This document shows positions 15,876 to 25,022 of a stretch of DNA of 64,000 nucleotides, piece after piece. How positions within the stretch are numbered: position 1 is the stretch's first letter; the number at the start of each line of letters is the position of its first letter. Location: positions 248,001 to 312,000 of the forward strand of contig NVUW01000005.1 of assembly GCA_002733205.1 (NCBI GenBank), in the 5' to 3' direction. Origin of the DNA: Thalassobium sp. (GTDB lineage: Bacteria > Pseudomonadota > Gammaproteobacteria > Pseudomonadales > Oceanobacteraceae). A program made the position numbers and the translations under genes. The notes under the pieces were generated by a model. That model was not told the DNA's origin. It saw only the letters and a program-made list of their open reading frames with translations, and did no database searches.

Positions 15876-18692
15876 ATGATGAACCGCGTTTCAGCTCATC
15901 GTGCTTTACTGTTTTTATTGTTAATAATTTTGAGCCGACAGGCGCTGGCCATTCCTGCGGCCTGGGATCGTTCAGATACCGACTGGCAGACGCGTACCTC
16001 CGCGCATTTTGAGCTGCATTATCCGGCCCGTTACGATCAGATGGCGCGGCATGCGCTGAGCATTGCCGAGCGGGTACACGCTGAGCTGGTACCGTTTTTT
16101 CAGCAGCAGCCGGACGAACGGACGCAGATGGTGCTGGTGGATGACTACGACTACTCCAATGGCTGGGCCACGCCGTTTCCTTTTGCGCAGATCCGTTTGT
16201 TTGCCAGTCCGCCGGAAGATGTGGGGGGGCTTGAACATATGGATGAATGGCTGCACGGTCTGATCCGTCATGAATACGTGCATATTCTGCATATGAATAT
16301 GAGCCGTGGCGTTACTCATAGTGGCCGCAACGTGTTTGGCCGTTTGTTCTGGCTGTTCCCGCATGTGTTCACCCCGTCGATGTTTACCGAAGGGCTGGCG
16401 GTGTATCTGGAAACCAACCGTAAGCTTGGCTATGGCCGTTTGGACAGCAACAGCTATGCGATGCAGATGCGGATGGAGCTGGACAGCCATCAGGGCGACG
16501 ATCTGAATCAGGTGGTGGTGCCGCTGCGCGATTGGCCACGTGGCAAACACTATTTATACGGTGCGTATTTCTGGCAGTACCTGGCGGATACCTACGGCGA
16601 AGCCAGCATGAGTCGCTACCTCAACCAGTACAGCAGTCAGTTGATTCCTTATGTGATGCAGAATCGCGTTGCCCGCAAAGTTTTTGGCAAGTCATTCCCG
16701 GCGTTGTGGAACGATTACCGCCAGTGGCTGCTGGCCGGTTTTACCCCGCAGATTGAACAATTAAAAGCGCATGAAGTGGCCGGTGTTGCTTTACCGGTAC
16801 TGCCCAGTGCTCAGCAGGTTACTACGGGTCAGAACGACACTCTGCTGCAGGTGATTGATAACGGTGAAGACCGGGCCGAGATCAGCCGCTGGCAGGTTGC
16901 GGCAGGAGAAGGCTGGCAAGCGCAGGCACTGACGCCGGTGAAAGGCGTCAGCGATGTGGATATCGCCGCCGATGGCACGCTGGCGGTGTCACGCTTAATC
17001 CACCATGCCAGTGGCCGCGACCTGAATGACGTGTTTCTGTGGTCGGAAAGCGCGGGCTGGAAACGCATCAGCAAAGATCTGCGCTTGCGCAAAGTACGCT
17101 GGTTACCCGATGCCCGGCAGCTGATTGGCAGCCGTAAGGTGCATGGTCTGAGTGAATTATGGTTGCTGCAGCGCGACGGCGATGCCCGTATGTTGTGGCA
17201 GAGCACCGACACCACCGTATTGGGCAGCTTTGATGTGGCGCCGGACGGACAGTCGCTGGTGGCGTCGGTCAAGCGCCCGCAGCAGGGCTGGAATCTGGAA
17301 AAGCTCGATCTGGGCACGCTGCGCTGGCAGGCCTTAACCGATACGCGGGCGATTGAGCATCAGCCGGAGTTTCTGCCCGATGGCCGTATTCTTTACAGTG
17401 CCGACTACGACGGCGTGTTTAACCTCTATGTGCTGCAACCGGCAACCGGCATGGTGGAACAATGGACGCAGGTACTCGGTGGTGCCTTTCAGCCACGCTG
17501 GCTGAACGGTCAGGTGGCGTATCAGGATTACACCAGCGAAGGCTACCAGCTGAAAGTTCTGAACCCGCGAGCGCTGACCAGCTTTAGCATTGCCAGCCGT
17601 CAGGGGCGCTACGATTATCCGCCGTCAGTCAGTGAGACTGTGCCCTCTGAACGCAGTGATTACTCGCCCTGGCCAACCCTGATGCCCAGATACTGGCTGC
17701 CGCTGTTCAGCTTCGACGATTACTCTTCCGCTTTGGGTCTGGCCACCAGTGGCAACGATGCGGTAGGGCGTCATACCTACAGCATTGCTGCCTTATGGGA
17801 CTTTAATCAGGACTGGGCCGATGTCTCCGCCACGTATCTGTATGACACCCGCTGGTCCTTGTTGTGGAACCGCAGCCACAGCTACACCGACCTGAATACC
17901 GGACTGGATGATGATTATTACGCCAAACGTGAAGACCTGCTGATTGCCCGCCGTGACCATGTAGTGGATGCCTTGGAAGATCAGCTGCAACTGCATCTGG
18001 GTCTGGTGGCCGATCACGAAAAAATTGAACGCGCACCGGCCGGTGTCGATCGTGGTGAAGGCTTTGAAGAAACCCTGGCCGGTGTCGCCCTGAGTTTTGA
18101 TAATCGCGAGCTGTACCGCAATGTTCCGGGTATTGGCTGGGGCACCTACGCCGATCTGGTGTACGAGAGCAATGATGTGCTGAACAGTGATTACAACGGC
18201 GACCAATGGCAGGCGAGTCTGAAGCACACCTTTGATCTGCCGGGGCGGAATACCCTGAGCTTTGGCGTTGCAGGCGGTATTGCCGACCGTGGCGCTGAGC
18301 CATTTACCATTGGTGGCAACCGGGGGGAAGAAGCACTGCTGTTTGGTCGCGATCAGTTTGCTTTGCCGGGTTACGATGATGATGTGCAGATAGGCCATAA
18401 ATACTACAACGGTGTGATTCGTTTTAACCGTTTTCTGACCCGGGTTGAGCGTAACTGGGGCATGATTCCGCTGGGGCTGGGTGACATTTCGCTGGGCGCC
18501 TGGGCACAGACCGCCAGTGCCTGGTTCCGTGAGCAGCACCGGCCACAGCTGAGTGCTGTCGGCGCAGAGCTGGGTGTGGATGTGGTACTTGGCTATAACC
18601 TGGCGCTGCCGTTCGTGCTTGGCGTGGCACACGGACTGGATGAGGATCTGGGTGAAACCAGAGGCTATCTGCGTACCGCCGTTTTCTTCTGA
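15876..18692 (+). CDS. Large exported zinc metallopeptidase with beta-propeller and outer-membrane-barrel-like C-terminus
   Basis: This is a 938-residue protein. A signal peptide (residues 1-24, ending 'RQALA') follows the ATG at 15876, which has an AGGGAA ahead; the upstream ATG at 15831 would bury the signal. Residues 132-136 are HEYVH (HExxH zinc site), with a likely third ligand E172 in 'FTEGLAVYLE', as in gluzincins. Residues of about 290-580 show repeated propeller blades of TolB type ('FDVAPDGQSLVASV', 'PEFLPDGRILYSADYDG'). The last 330 residues are rich in alternating strands and end in Phe, as outer-membrane barrels do. The overall picture is a protease domain tethered in the outer membrane. 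The target is unknown. Confidence 0.85.
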   Translation: MMNRVSAHRALLFLLLIILSRQALAIPAAWDRSDTDWQTRTSAHFELHYPARYDQMARHALSIAERVHAELVPFFQQQPDERTQMVLVDDYDYSNGWATPFPFAQIRLFASPPEDVGGLEHMDEWLHGLIRHEYVHILHMNMSRGVTHSGRNVFGRLFWLFPHVFTPSMFTEGLAVYLETNRKLGYGRLDSNSYAMQMRMELDSHQGDDLNQVVVPLRDWPRGKHYLYGAYFWQYLADTYGEASMSRYLNQYSSQLIPYVMQNRVARKVFGKSFPALWNDYRQWLLAGFTPQIEQLKAHEVAGVALPVLPSAQQVTTGQNDTLLQVIDNGEDRAEISRWQVAAGEGWQAQALTPVKGVSDVDIAADGTLAVSRLIHHASGRDLNDVFLWSESAGWKRISKDLRLRKVRWLPDARQLIGSRKVHGLSELWLLQRDGDARMLWQSTDTTVLGSFDVAPDGQSLVASVKRPQQGWNLEKLDLGTLRWQALTDTRAIEHQPEFLPDGRILYSADYDGVFNLYVLQPATGMVEQWTQVLGGAFQPRWLNGQVAYQDYTSEGYQLKVLNPRALTSFSIASRQGRYDYPPSVSETVPSERSDYSPWPTLMPRYWLPLFSFDDYSSALGLATSGNDAVGRHTYSIAALWDFNQDWADVSATYLYDTRWSLLWNRSHSYTDLNTGLDDDYYAKREDLLIARRDHVVDALEDQLQLHLGLVADHEKIERAPAGVDRGEGFEETLAGVALSFDNRELYRNVPGIGWGTYADLVYESNDVLNSDYNGDQWQASLKHTFDLPGRNTLSFGVAGGIADRGAEPFTIGGNRGEEALLFGRDQFALPGYDDDVQIGHKYYNGVIRFNRFLTRVERNWGMIPLGLGDISLGAWAQTASAWFREQHRPQLSAVGAELGVDVVLGYNLALPFVLGVAHGLDEDLGETRGYLRTAVFF

Positions 18693-18814
18693 AACCGCGC
18701 CATCTTGCCGCAGGCCGCAGACCCTCCGCATACAGGGCCTGACCGGTGTCAGGCCGCGGGTTTTCCGGGCACGCTATACTGGGTGCCGTTTTCTGAGCAG
18801 TAACAGGATCTTGC

Positions 18815-20404
18815 ATGGATTATTTGTGGGTATTGGTGGCCTTCCTTTGTGGTTTTGTCGTCAAACAGTTGGGAATGCCGCCACTGGTGGGCTATTTGCT
18901 CGCCGGTTTTGGTCTGCATGCGATGGGTGTGCAACCGGTGGGCAGCCTGCAGGCGCTGGCCGATCTGGGGATTACCCTGATGTTGTTTACCATCGGCCTG
19001 AAGCTGAATATCCGTGCGCTGATGCAAAAGGAAGTGTGGCTGACCAGTGTGCTGCATACCGGTGTCTGGGTGGTGTTACTGGCCGGTGTATTGTTGCTGG
19101 CAGCCTGGCTGGGACTGAGCCATTACTTTGATATTCCGCTGACAGCGGCGCTGCTGGTGGCCTTTGCCCTGAGCTTTTCGTCCACGGTCTGTGTGGTGAA
19201 AATGCTGGAGGAAGCCTCCGAGCTGAAAACCCGTCATGGCAAGATCGCGGTCGGTATTCTGGTGATTCAGGATATTCTGGCGGTGGTCTTTCTGGTGGCT
19301 TCAACCGGTAAAACCCCTTCGTTGTGGGCCTTCGGATTATTTGGCCTGTTTTTGGTCAAGCCGCTGTTACACCGTTTGGTCAGTCAGGCCGGGCACGGCG
19401 AATTACTGCCGCTGCTGGGCTTTTTTCTCGCCTTAGGTGGTTCAGAGTTATTTACTCTGGTGAACATGAAAGGCGACCTGGGCGCCTTGCTGGTCGGTAT
19501 GTTGCTGGCATCCCACGCCAAATCGGCCGAGCTGTACAAAGTGCTGATGAACTTCAAAGATCTGTTTCTGATCGGCTTTTTCCTTTCCATTGGTTTTACC
19601 GCCTTGCCGAGCCTTGATATGGCGATGACGGCGTTACTTCTGACCGCTCTGCTGGCGGTGAAATTTGTGCTGTTTTTTGCCTTGCTGGCGCGCTTCAGTG
19701 TGTCTGGCCGTTCGTCTTATCTGAGCGCACTGGCGCTGACGAATTACAGCGAGTTCGGTCTGATTGTCGCCAGCCTAAGTGTGAACCGTGGCTGGCTGAG
19801 CCAGGACTGGCTGGTGATTATCGCGCTGGTGATGTCGCTGTCGTTTATTCTCAGCAGCTTTATTTACCGCCGTGCGCACCATATTTACGCGCTGCGCAAA
19901 GACAGCATCAATCGCTTTGAGCGGCCCGGAACACATCAGGGGTTTGAGCAGCCGAAAGAAGCCAAAGTGCTGATTCTCGGTATGGGCCGGGTAGGCAAAG
20001 GCGCTTATTGTGCGCTGGAGCGGGAATACGGCAGCCGGGTCTGGGGAGTGGAGTCGGATGCTGAGCGTGTCGCCGCGCTGAAAACCGAAGGTTTCAATGT
20101 GGTGGTCGGCGACTCCGATGATATGGAGTTCTGGCAGAAAGTGAGTACTCAGGGAGTTCGGCTGGTGATGCTGGCGTTACCGTCGCAGACCGAAATGCGC
20201 AGCACACTGGAAATGCTGAAACTTGCCGGTTATCAGGGCAAGGTCGCGGCGGTTGCGCGTTATGAGGACGAGCGTGCCGAGCTGTTACAGCTCGGCGTGG
20301 ATGTGGCTTTTAACTATTATTCCGAGGTCGGCGCGGGTTTTGCCGCAGAAAGCCGTCATCTGCTGAATGAGGGTGAGCCATTGGATGTTGCGCAGCAGGT
20401 TTAA
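18815..20404 (+). CDS. Kef-type K+/H+ antiporter (CPA2) with RCK/TrkA-N domain
   Basis: The 529-residue protein has a hydrophobic N-terminal part of about 360 residues with 12-13 predicted membrane segments of the monovalent cation:proton antiporter-2 type ('VGYLLAGFGLHAMG', 'LGITLMLFTIGLKL', 'SFSSTVCVVKMLEE', 'VGILVIQDILAVVFL'). A cytoplasmic Rossmann RCK domain follows from about residue 387 ('KVLILGMGRVGKGAY'). No C-terminal TrkA-C domain is seen. Such proteins export K+ in exchange for protons, often under electrophile stress. It is a single gene, convergent with the LOG gene. Confidence 0.9.
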   Translation: MDYLWVLVAFLCGFVVKQLGMPPLVGYLLAGFGLHAMGVQPVGSLQALADLGITLMLFTIGLKLNIRALMQKEVWLTSVLHTGVWVVLLAGVLLLAAWLGLSHYFDIPLTAALLVAFALSFSSTVCVVKMLEEASELKTRHGKIAVGILVIQDILAVVFLVASTGKTPSLWAFGLFGLFLVKPLLHRLVSQAGHGELLPLLGFFLALGGSELFTLVNMKGDLGALLVGMLLASHAKSAELYKVLMNFKDLFLIGFFLSIGFTALPSLDMAMTALLLTALLAVKFVLFFALLARFSVSGRSSYLSALALTNYSEFGLIVASLSVNRGWLSQDWLVIIALVMSLSFILSSFIYRRAHHIYALRKDSINRFERPGTHQGFEQPKEAKVLILGMGRVGKGAYCALEREYGSRVWGVESDAERVAALKTEGFNVVVGDSDDMEFWQKVSTQGVRLVMLALPSQTEMRSTLEMLKLAGYQGKVAAVARYEDERAELLQLGVDVAFNYYSEVGAGFAAESRHLLNEGEPLDVAQQV

Positions 20405-20423
20405 ATCAGAACCGTTTTAAGTG

Positions 20424-20960
20424 TCAGTGGCCGCCCTGCAGGCTGGTCAGCAGTTGCTCCGGAGTGCTGGCGCGCAGTAGTTGTCGTTCGCCGTGGGCAA
20501 AGCCTTCCTGCTGGACATGGCTGAGCAGATCAAACAGTGGCTGCCAGTAGTTATCGACCTCATAACAGGCGCAGGGTTTGCTGTGTGCGCCCATACCGGC
20601 CCAGCACCAGATTTCGATCAGTTCATCCAGTGTACCGATACCTCCTGGCAGGGCGACAAAGGCATCGGCCAGTTCCGCCATCAGCGCCTTACGTTCATGC
20701 ATACCGGCGACATGGTGCAGGGTGCTGAGTCCGCTGTGAGCGATTTCACGCTTGTGCAGGGCATCGGGAATCACACCGATCACTTCTCCACCTGCCGCCA
20801 GCGCGGTATCGGCAATAATCCCCATCAGGCCGCTGTTGCTGCCACCATAAACAATACCAATGCCTTGCTGCGCCAGATAATGGGCCAGTTGTTCGGCAGC
20901 CTTAGCGTATTTTGGGTCGTTACCGCTGCGCGCACCGCAGTAAATGGCGATTCGTTGCAT
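20424..20960 (-). CDS. LOG-family protein (nucleotide 5'-monophosphate phosphoribohydrolase type)
   Basis: The 178-residue protein has the LOG signature 'PGGIGTLDELIE' at about residues 104-115, with the conserved Arg/Lys-containing 'MHERKALM' before it and 'YGGSNSGLMG' near residue 40. Family members cleave the base from cytokinin-like or purine nucleotides. The ATG has GAGGAG seven bases ahead. The physiological substrate in bacteria of this group is not known. Confidence 0.9.
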   Translation of the reverse strand: MQRIAIYCGARSGNDPKYAKAAEQLAHYLAQQGIGIVYGGSNSGLMGIIADTALAAGGEVIGVIPDALHKREIAHSGLSTLHHVAGMHERKALMAELADAFVALPGGIGTLDELIEIWCWAGMGAHSKPCACYEVDNYWQPLFDLLSHVQQEGFAHGERQLLRASTPEQLLTSLQGGH

Positions 20961-21127
20961 AACATCTCCTCAGGTGATCGCTATGAAGTGTAACAGCGCT
21001 GTTTTATAGCTTCCTGCTCTTTTGCCTGAATTGATTAGGTTGTATGTGTCTATGTGCTGGCTTTCACGCGGCTTTTTCCTGTCTCTGGGTTAGGCTCAGA
21101 CAACAGACTGAAGAGGAGGGCCGCGCT

Positions 21128-21373
21128 ATGGCTAAGATGTCATTCCGTTTTACTACCGAAGTGGAAGTCGAGCTGCATGGCGACAGCTACGAGGAAGTGT
21201 ATCTGATGCTGAAAGATATGATGCGCGGAGCGCGTCCTATCAGTACCCAGCGTCAGGTGAAAATTTTTCCGCCGGAACAGAGTGCGATGTTCTTCAGCAT
21301 GGAAGGTGAGCATGAGCTGCATGAAATTCCGATGTTTAAAGGAGATTTCAAACGCGACATTCTGGAACACTGA
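21128..21373 (+). CDS. Small conserved-looking protein of unknown function
   Basis: The 81-residue acidic/mixed protein begins 'MAKMSFRFTTEVEVELHGDS'. The ATG at 21128 has a very strong AGGAGGG nine bases ahead, which decides it over the in-frame ATG at 21044. There is no signal peptide or membrane helix. A rho-independent terminator follows, so it is a free-standing transcription unit. I do not recognise the family. Confidence 0.75.
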   Translation: MAKMSFRFTTEVEVELHGDSYEEVYLMLKDMMRGARPISTQRQVKIFPPEQSAMFFSMEGEHELHEIPMFKGDFKRDILEH

Positions 21374-21410
21374 CAGCCGCTGGCAATGCGTTACTGATAC
21401 CCACCAATAA

Positions 21411-21442
21411 AAACGCCCGGTGCTTGCGCGCCGGGCGTTTTC
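21411..21442 (+). terminator. Intrinsic terminator after the 81-aa gene
   Basis: Stem AAACGCCCGG / CCGGGCGTTT around a loop of about 9 bases, followed by a short T stretch. Confidence 0.85.
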
Positions 21443-21500
21443 TGTTGAGCGTATGGTGGCCTGAGCCAATCAGAACCGTGCCGGCTCTAATGGTTGCCGC

Positions 21501-21920
21501 TCAGAACAGTTGCAGCACTAATGCTGCCTGTTCGCAGTGATCTTTTTCTTTCAGATCGTTTTTCTGTTTTGCTTGGCCGGATTTAATCCAGGTGTAACTG
21601 CTGGGCGAACCTTTACAGATGGTCAGACCCAGAACGTTATTTTTGGATTTTACAAATAAATTCATGTTCACCAGACCGCGGGTACGCGAGCGCAGGTGAA
21701 TTTTTTTCGGCGAAATGGTGAAAGAGCGCAAGCCATCTTTAGCGGTCACATTCATGCTTTCGCCGGCTGGCGCATTAACAAAGGCCGCATCATCGCGGAT
21801 TTCAATGCTGGTCCAGTTGGAATCGGTTTCAAATTCCAGTTCGTAGATTGTTTCTTCTGCCGGGGCAGCAACGGTGCTGGCAGACAGGGCAGCCAATGCG
21901 GCGAATACAAGTGCTTTCAT
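21501..21920 (-). CDS. Small secreted protein of unknown function
   Basis: The 139-residue precursor has a typical signal peptide ending 'STVAA-APAEE'. The mature part is beta-rich with many Lys and Ser, and two Cys ('TICKGS', 'KDHCEQ') could form a disulfide. A GGAAGGTC-type ribosome-binding site precedes the ATG. It is cut off from the upstream phoH transcript by a terminator at 21970-22008. I do not recognise the family. Confidence 0.75.
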   Translation of the reverse strand: MKALVFAALAALSASTVAAPAEETIYELEFETDSNWTSIEIRDDAAFVNAPAGESMNVTAKDGLRSFTISPKKIHLRSRTRGLVNMNLFVKSKNNVLGLTICKGSPSSYTWIKSGQAKQKNDLKEKDHCEQAALVLQLF

Positions 21921-21969
21921 AATATGGACCTTCCGTGGATCTCTCCGGGATGGTGAATTTAGGGGCGAT

Positions 21970-22008
21970 AAAAAGGGCTTTGATTCATCGGTGAATGATC
22001 AAAGCCCA
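21970..22008 (-). terminator. Intrinsic terminator after the PhoH-PIN gene
   Basis: On the minus strand, GGGCTTTGATCAT pairs with ATGAATCAAAGCCC (one bulge), followed by TTTTT. A nested TTCA/TGAA pairing tightens the loop. Confidence 0.8.
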
Positions 22009-22075
22009 GTTAGTTATATAGTTCAGACTTCTTATATCGTCAAAGTTCTGATGCTCAGCAGTTCCTTAATAACCG

Positions 22076-23455
22076 TTATAAATGGGTCTCCGCATATTCC
22101 GCCAGAATCGAGCGTGGCGAGCCCTCCAGGTGAATGGTGCCGCCGCTGCTGAACTCTTTAAAGCGTTCGATCAGGTAGGTCAGGCCGGAGCTGATCGGGT
22201 TCAGATAGGGTGTATCAATTTGTGCCAGGTTGCCCAGACAAACAACCTTTGAACCGGCGCCGGCCCGGGTGATGATGGTTTTCATCTGATGTGGCGTCAG
22301 GTTCTGGCACTCATCAATCAGAATCAGACTGTGCTGAAAACTGCGTCCGCGGATGTAGTTAAGGGATTTAAACTGCAGCGGTACTTTCTGCAGAATGTAA
22401 TCGACGCTGCTGGTGGCGTGTTCGTCGTCGTCGTGCAGTGCTTCGAGGTTGTCGGTGATGGCGCCCAGCCAGGGTTCCATTTTTTCTGCTTCGGTACCGG
22501 GCAGGTAGCCGATGTCTTCATCCAGCCCACGCGTTGAGCGGGTGGCGATAATGCGACGGAATTGTTTGGTGGCAACGGTCATTTCGATGGCTGCAGCCAG
22601 CGCCAGAATGGTTTTACCGGAGCCGGCCTGGCCGGTCAGGGTGACCAGATGCACATCCGGGTCCATCAGCAGGTGCAGCGCAAGTGCCTGCGGAATATCG
22701 CGCGGCGTCAGCCCCCAGGCACTTTGTGACAGCAGCTGTTCGGCGGGCAGATCCTGCAGCAGGGCTGTGCCTTCTTCGATCAGCACCACGCGGCCAATAA
22801 AGCCTTTTTCATCGACAATAAAACGGTTGACGTAGAGTTCGTCGGGCAGGTTTTCCAGCGGAATACGGTGGTAGGTTCCGGTTTCATCGTGGAAGGTATC
22901 CACCTGCGATTGGGTCTCCCAGAACGAATCGGCAAAGGCGTGATAACCGGTTTCCAGCAGGGATACGTCACTCAGCAGCTGGTCGTTCTGATAGTCCTGC
23001 GCACCAACGCCACAGCCACGCGCTTTCAGGCGCATGTTGATGTCTTTGGTAATCAGCACCACATCACGGCGCGGGTATTTTTCCTGCAGCCCTACGAGGC
23101 TGTTGATGATTTTGTTGTCATTCAGATCGGGCGGCAGCGAGCGGTTCGGCGCCTCGAAATTATCCAGCAGAATCGATAAATGACCCTGCACCGAGCCATC
23201 CGGCCGGGCAATGGGCACACCTTTAGCAATTTCGGTGGGGGTGGCATCACCGATGATATGGTCGATTTTACGGATGGCCTCACGGCAATCGGTGGCAATG
23301 GACGCTTTGCCCATTTTCAGTTTATCCAGCTCCTCCAGAACGGTCATAGGGATCACCACCTGATGTTCTTCAAAATTCAGGATCGCAGCCGGATCATGAA
23401 TCAGAACATTGGTGTCCAGAACGTACAGCTTGGTTGCGGATTTACTTGCGGCCAT
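22076..23455 (-). CDS. PIN domain-PhoH ATPase (PhoH2-like)
   Basis: The 459-residue protein starts with a PIN nuclease domain ('VLDTNVLIHDP' at residues 11-21, acidic residues continuing to about 130). A PhoH-type P-loop ATPase domain follows, with Walker A 'GQAGSGKT' at about 275-282 and Walker B 'LILIDECQN' at about 377-385. PIN-PhoH (PhoH2) proteins act as RNA helicase-RNases in Actinobacteria; the gammaproteobacterial versions are long known but poorly understood. AGGAGAG stands before the ATG. It is transcribed alone, with a long untranslated upstream stretch holding a strong hairpin. Confidence 0.92.
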   Translation of the reverse strand: MAASKSATKLYVLDTNVLIHDPAAILNFEEHQVVIPMTVLEELDKLKMGKASIATDCREAIRKIDHIIGDATPTEIAKGVPIARPDGSVQGHLSILLDNFEAPNRSLPPDLNDNKIINSLVGLQEKYPRRDVVLITKDINMRLKARGCGVGAQDYQNDQLLSDVSLLETGYHAFADSFWETQSQVDTFHDETGTYHRIPLENLPDELYVNRFIVDEKGFIGRVVLIEEGTALLQDLPAEQLLSQSAWGLTPRDIPQALALHLLMDPDVHLVTLTGQAGSGKTILALAAAIEMTVATKQFRRIIATRSTRGLDEDIGYLPGTEAEKMEPWLGAITDNLEALHDDDEHATSSVDYILQKVPLQFKSLNYIRGRSFQHSLILIDECQNLTPHQMKTIITRAGAGSKVVCLGNLAQIDTPYLNPISSGLTYLIERFKEFSSGGTIHLEGSPRSILAEYAETHL

Positions 23456-23925
23456 ATAAGCACTCTCCTGGTTGCAGGTTGGGCTGATCAGAAACAGAAA
23501 TGGCGGAATGCCACTGTGTGCGCGCCGGGCGCAGAGGTTCAGGCTTGCGGTGGTTGGCAGCTAGGGTTGGTTGATGGACAGATATTTGAGCAGAAGGGCG
23601 TTGAGCGGCGATGGCAGGGGAGTGGACGTTGCAACTGAGGTTCAGCGTCGTTGGTTGCGTACTGTGCGTGCACTGGCCTGAGCGGCCTGTCGGCACTGTG
23701 TGTCTGCCATATCCTGGCAGGTTGATACTGCTCTCGGGTAGCAACTTACCCTCCCTCCGTGGGTGATCGGTACGCTCTGCGGCCACGGAGTGTGTGTCAC
23801 TCCTGCGGCCGCAAAAACACGCCTTCAGTTACTATGGCGTTACGCAGACTTCTTGCCAAGTGTTTGTTTTATGACAGCACTTTGTCGGCAATGATCAACG
23901 GTCTGGCCTGACGCTGGGATTCCAT
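23456..23925. other. Gene-free 470-base stretch upstream of the PhoH-PIN gene
   Basis: No ORF here has a convincing start, ribosome-binding site or protein-like composition. The only clear structure is the GC-rich hairpin at 23778-23813. The rest may be a long 5' leader of the minus-strand phoH transcript. Confidence 0.5.
23778..23813. repeat. GC-rich hairpin
   Basis: TGCGGCC plus CGGAGTG on the left arm pairs with CACTCC plus GCGGCCGCA on the right, with a small internal bulge and a five-base TGTGT loop. No T run follows on either strand, so it is not an ordinary terminator. Confidence 0.65.
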
Positions 23926-24831
23926 TCAGCTTTTCAGCCGCGCCAGAAACTGCGCCAGATCGGGCAATAACTGCAGATAAACGCCGAGTCGGCTGGCCAA
24001 CAGAACACCGTCTTTGCTGGTCAGTTTCTCCTTTGCCTGCTGCACCGTTTGTTGCAGTATCCGGCGCGCGCGCAGGCGGTTCATGCCCCATTCAACTCCC
24101 GGTGCCAGTAGTGGCGACAGCAACAGAGCAGAGAGTACGCCGCTGCCAATACCGACCCAGCTGACCCAGGCCGGTACGCCAAACCAGCTGGCCCAGAAAG
24201 CCCCCCACCAACCCTGTTGACCCAGATACACACTGCCGGCGACGGTGCCGCCCAGACTGGCGGCACTGCTGAGCATGGCTTTATCCCCCAGTAAGCGGCC
24301 GGTCAGCATGATGGTCAGGGCCAGCATACCTTCGCGCAGTCCTTCGCTGGGCAGATGCAGGCGCACCAGCTGATGCTCAACATAATGCTCAAATTCCTGC
24401 CGTTGCGCCGGGGTCAGGGTTGGCTGATCTGCAAGATCCAGGCGGTAGTGCTCAATGATCTGTTCACAGTAATGCTGCAGGCTGGCTTCAAGAGCGGGCA
24501 GGTCGAGCAGTTCCTGCTCCAGAATGCGGCGCATTTCCTGTTGCTTGCCACTCGGGCTGGCAATGCCTCCCGGACGGCGGTGCAGCAGGCCCAGTAAGGT
24601 GCGCGGCAGGGCCAGCAGATCACCGGGAATGTCACGGCGGTGACGCCAGTGGCGGGCAAAAACCACTCTGGCCGGAGCGAAGTGGCGTCGATAGACCGCA
24701 TCCACCCGTTGTCCGGCCAGCGCGAAATGCTGGTCGAGCAGTTGCTGCAGTGCATCTGTGTGTTCAGAGGCCGCTACAGGGCTGTTTTGGGTACGATTCT
24801 GACGCTGCGGTGAGGCTGGCTGTTGGCGCAT
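23926..24831 (-). CDS. Putative membrane-associated protein of unknown function
   Basis: The 301-residue protein has a hydrophilic, His/Arg-rich N-terminal half. Two hydrophobic, glycine-rich segments lie at about residues 185-205 and 210-245 ('WWGAFWASWFGVPAWVSWVG'), and an amphipathic C-terminal helix follows. An AAAGG precedes the ATG. The composition suggests a peripheral or hairpin inner-membrane protein. I do not recognise the family, and the flanking genes are not obviously related. Confidence 0.65.
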   Translation of the reverse strand: MRQQPASPQRQNRTQNSPVAASEHTDALQQLLDQHFALAGQRVDAVYRRHFAPARVVFARHWRHRRDIPGDLLALPRTLLGLLHRRPGGIASPSGKQQEMRRILEQELLDLPALEASLQHYCEQIIEHYRLDLADQPTLTPAQRQEFEHYVEHQLVRLHLPSEGLREGMLALTIMLTGRLLGDKAMLSSAASLGGTVAGSVYLGQQGWWGAFWASWFGVPAWVSWVGIGSGVLSALLLSPLLAPGVEWGMNRLRARRILQQTVQQAKEKLTSKDGVLLASRLGVYLQLLPDLAQFLARLKS

Positions 24832-25022
24832 TTTAACCTTTCTAAGACCCTGGATTGACTCTATTGTCGCGGGCCCGGTGGCGGCTGGGCCAAGCTTTTA
24901 TGTGGCTTAAGCGTTAGACTGGGACCGGGCTTAACCTGTGCCAGACACGAAGGTAAGACCCATCAGGATGGCTGCCATCCTGAACAGAATAAAAAAAATT
25001 ACTCATCAGAAATGGGGGCGTC

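Noticed and set aside
23442..23786. 114-codon minus-strand ORF upstream of the PhoH-PIN gene
   Set aside because: Poor ribosome-binding site, overlap with the phoH start, and low-complexity Pro/His/Thr-rich composition.
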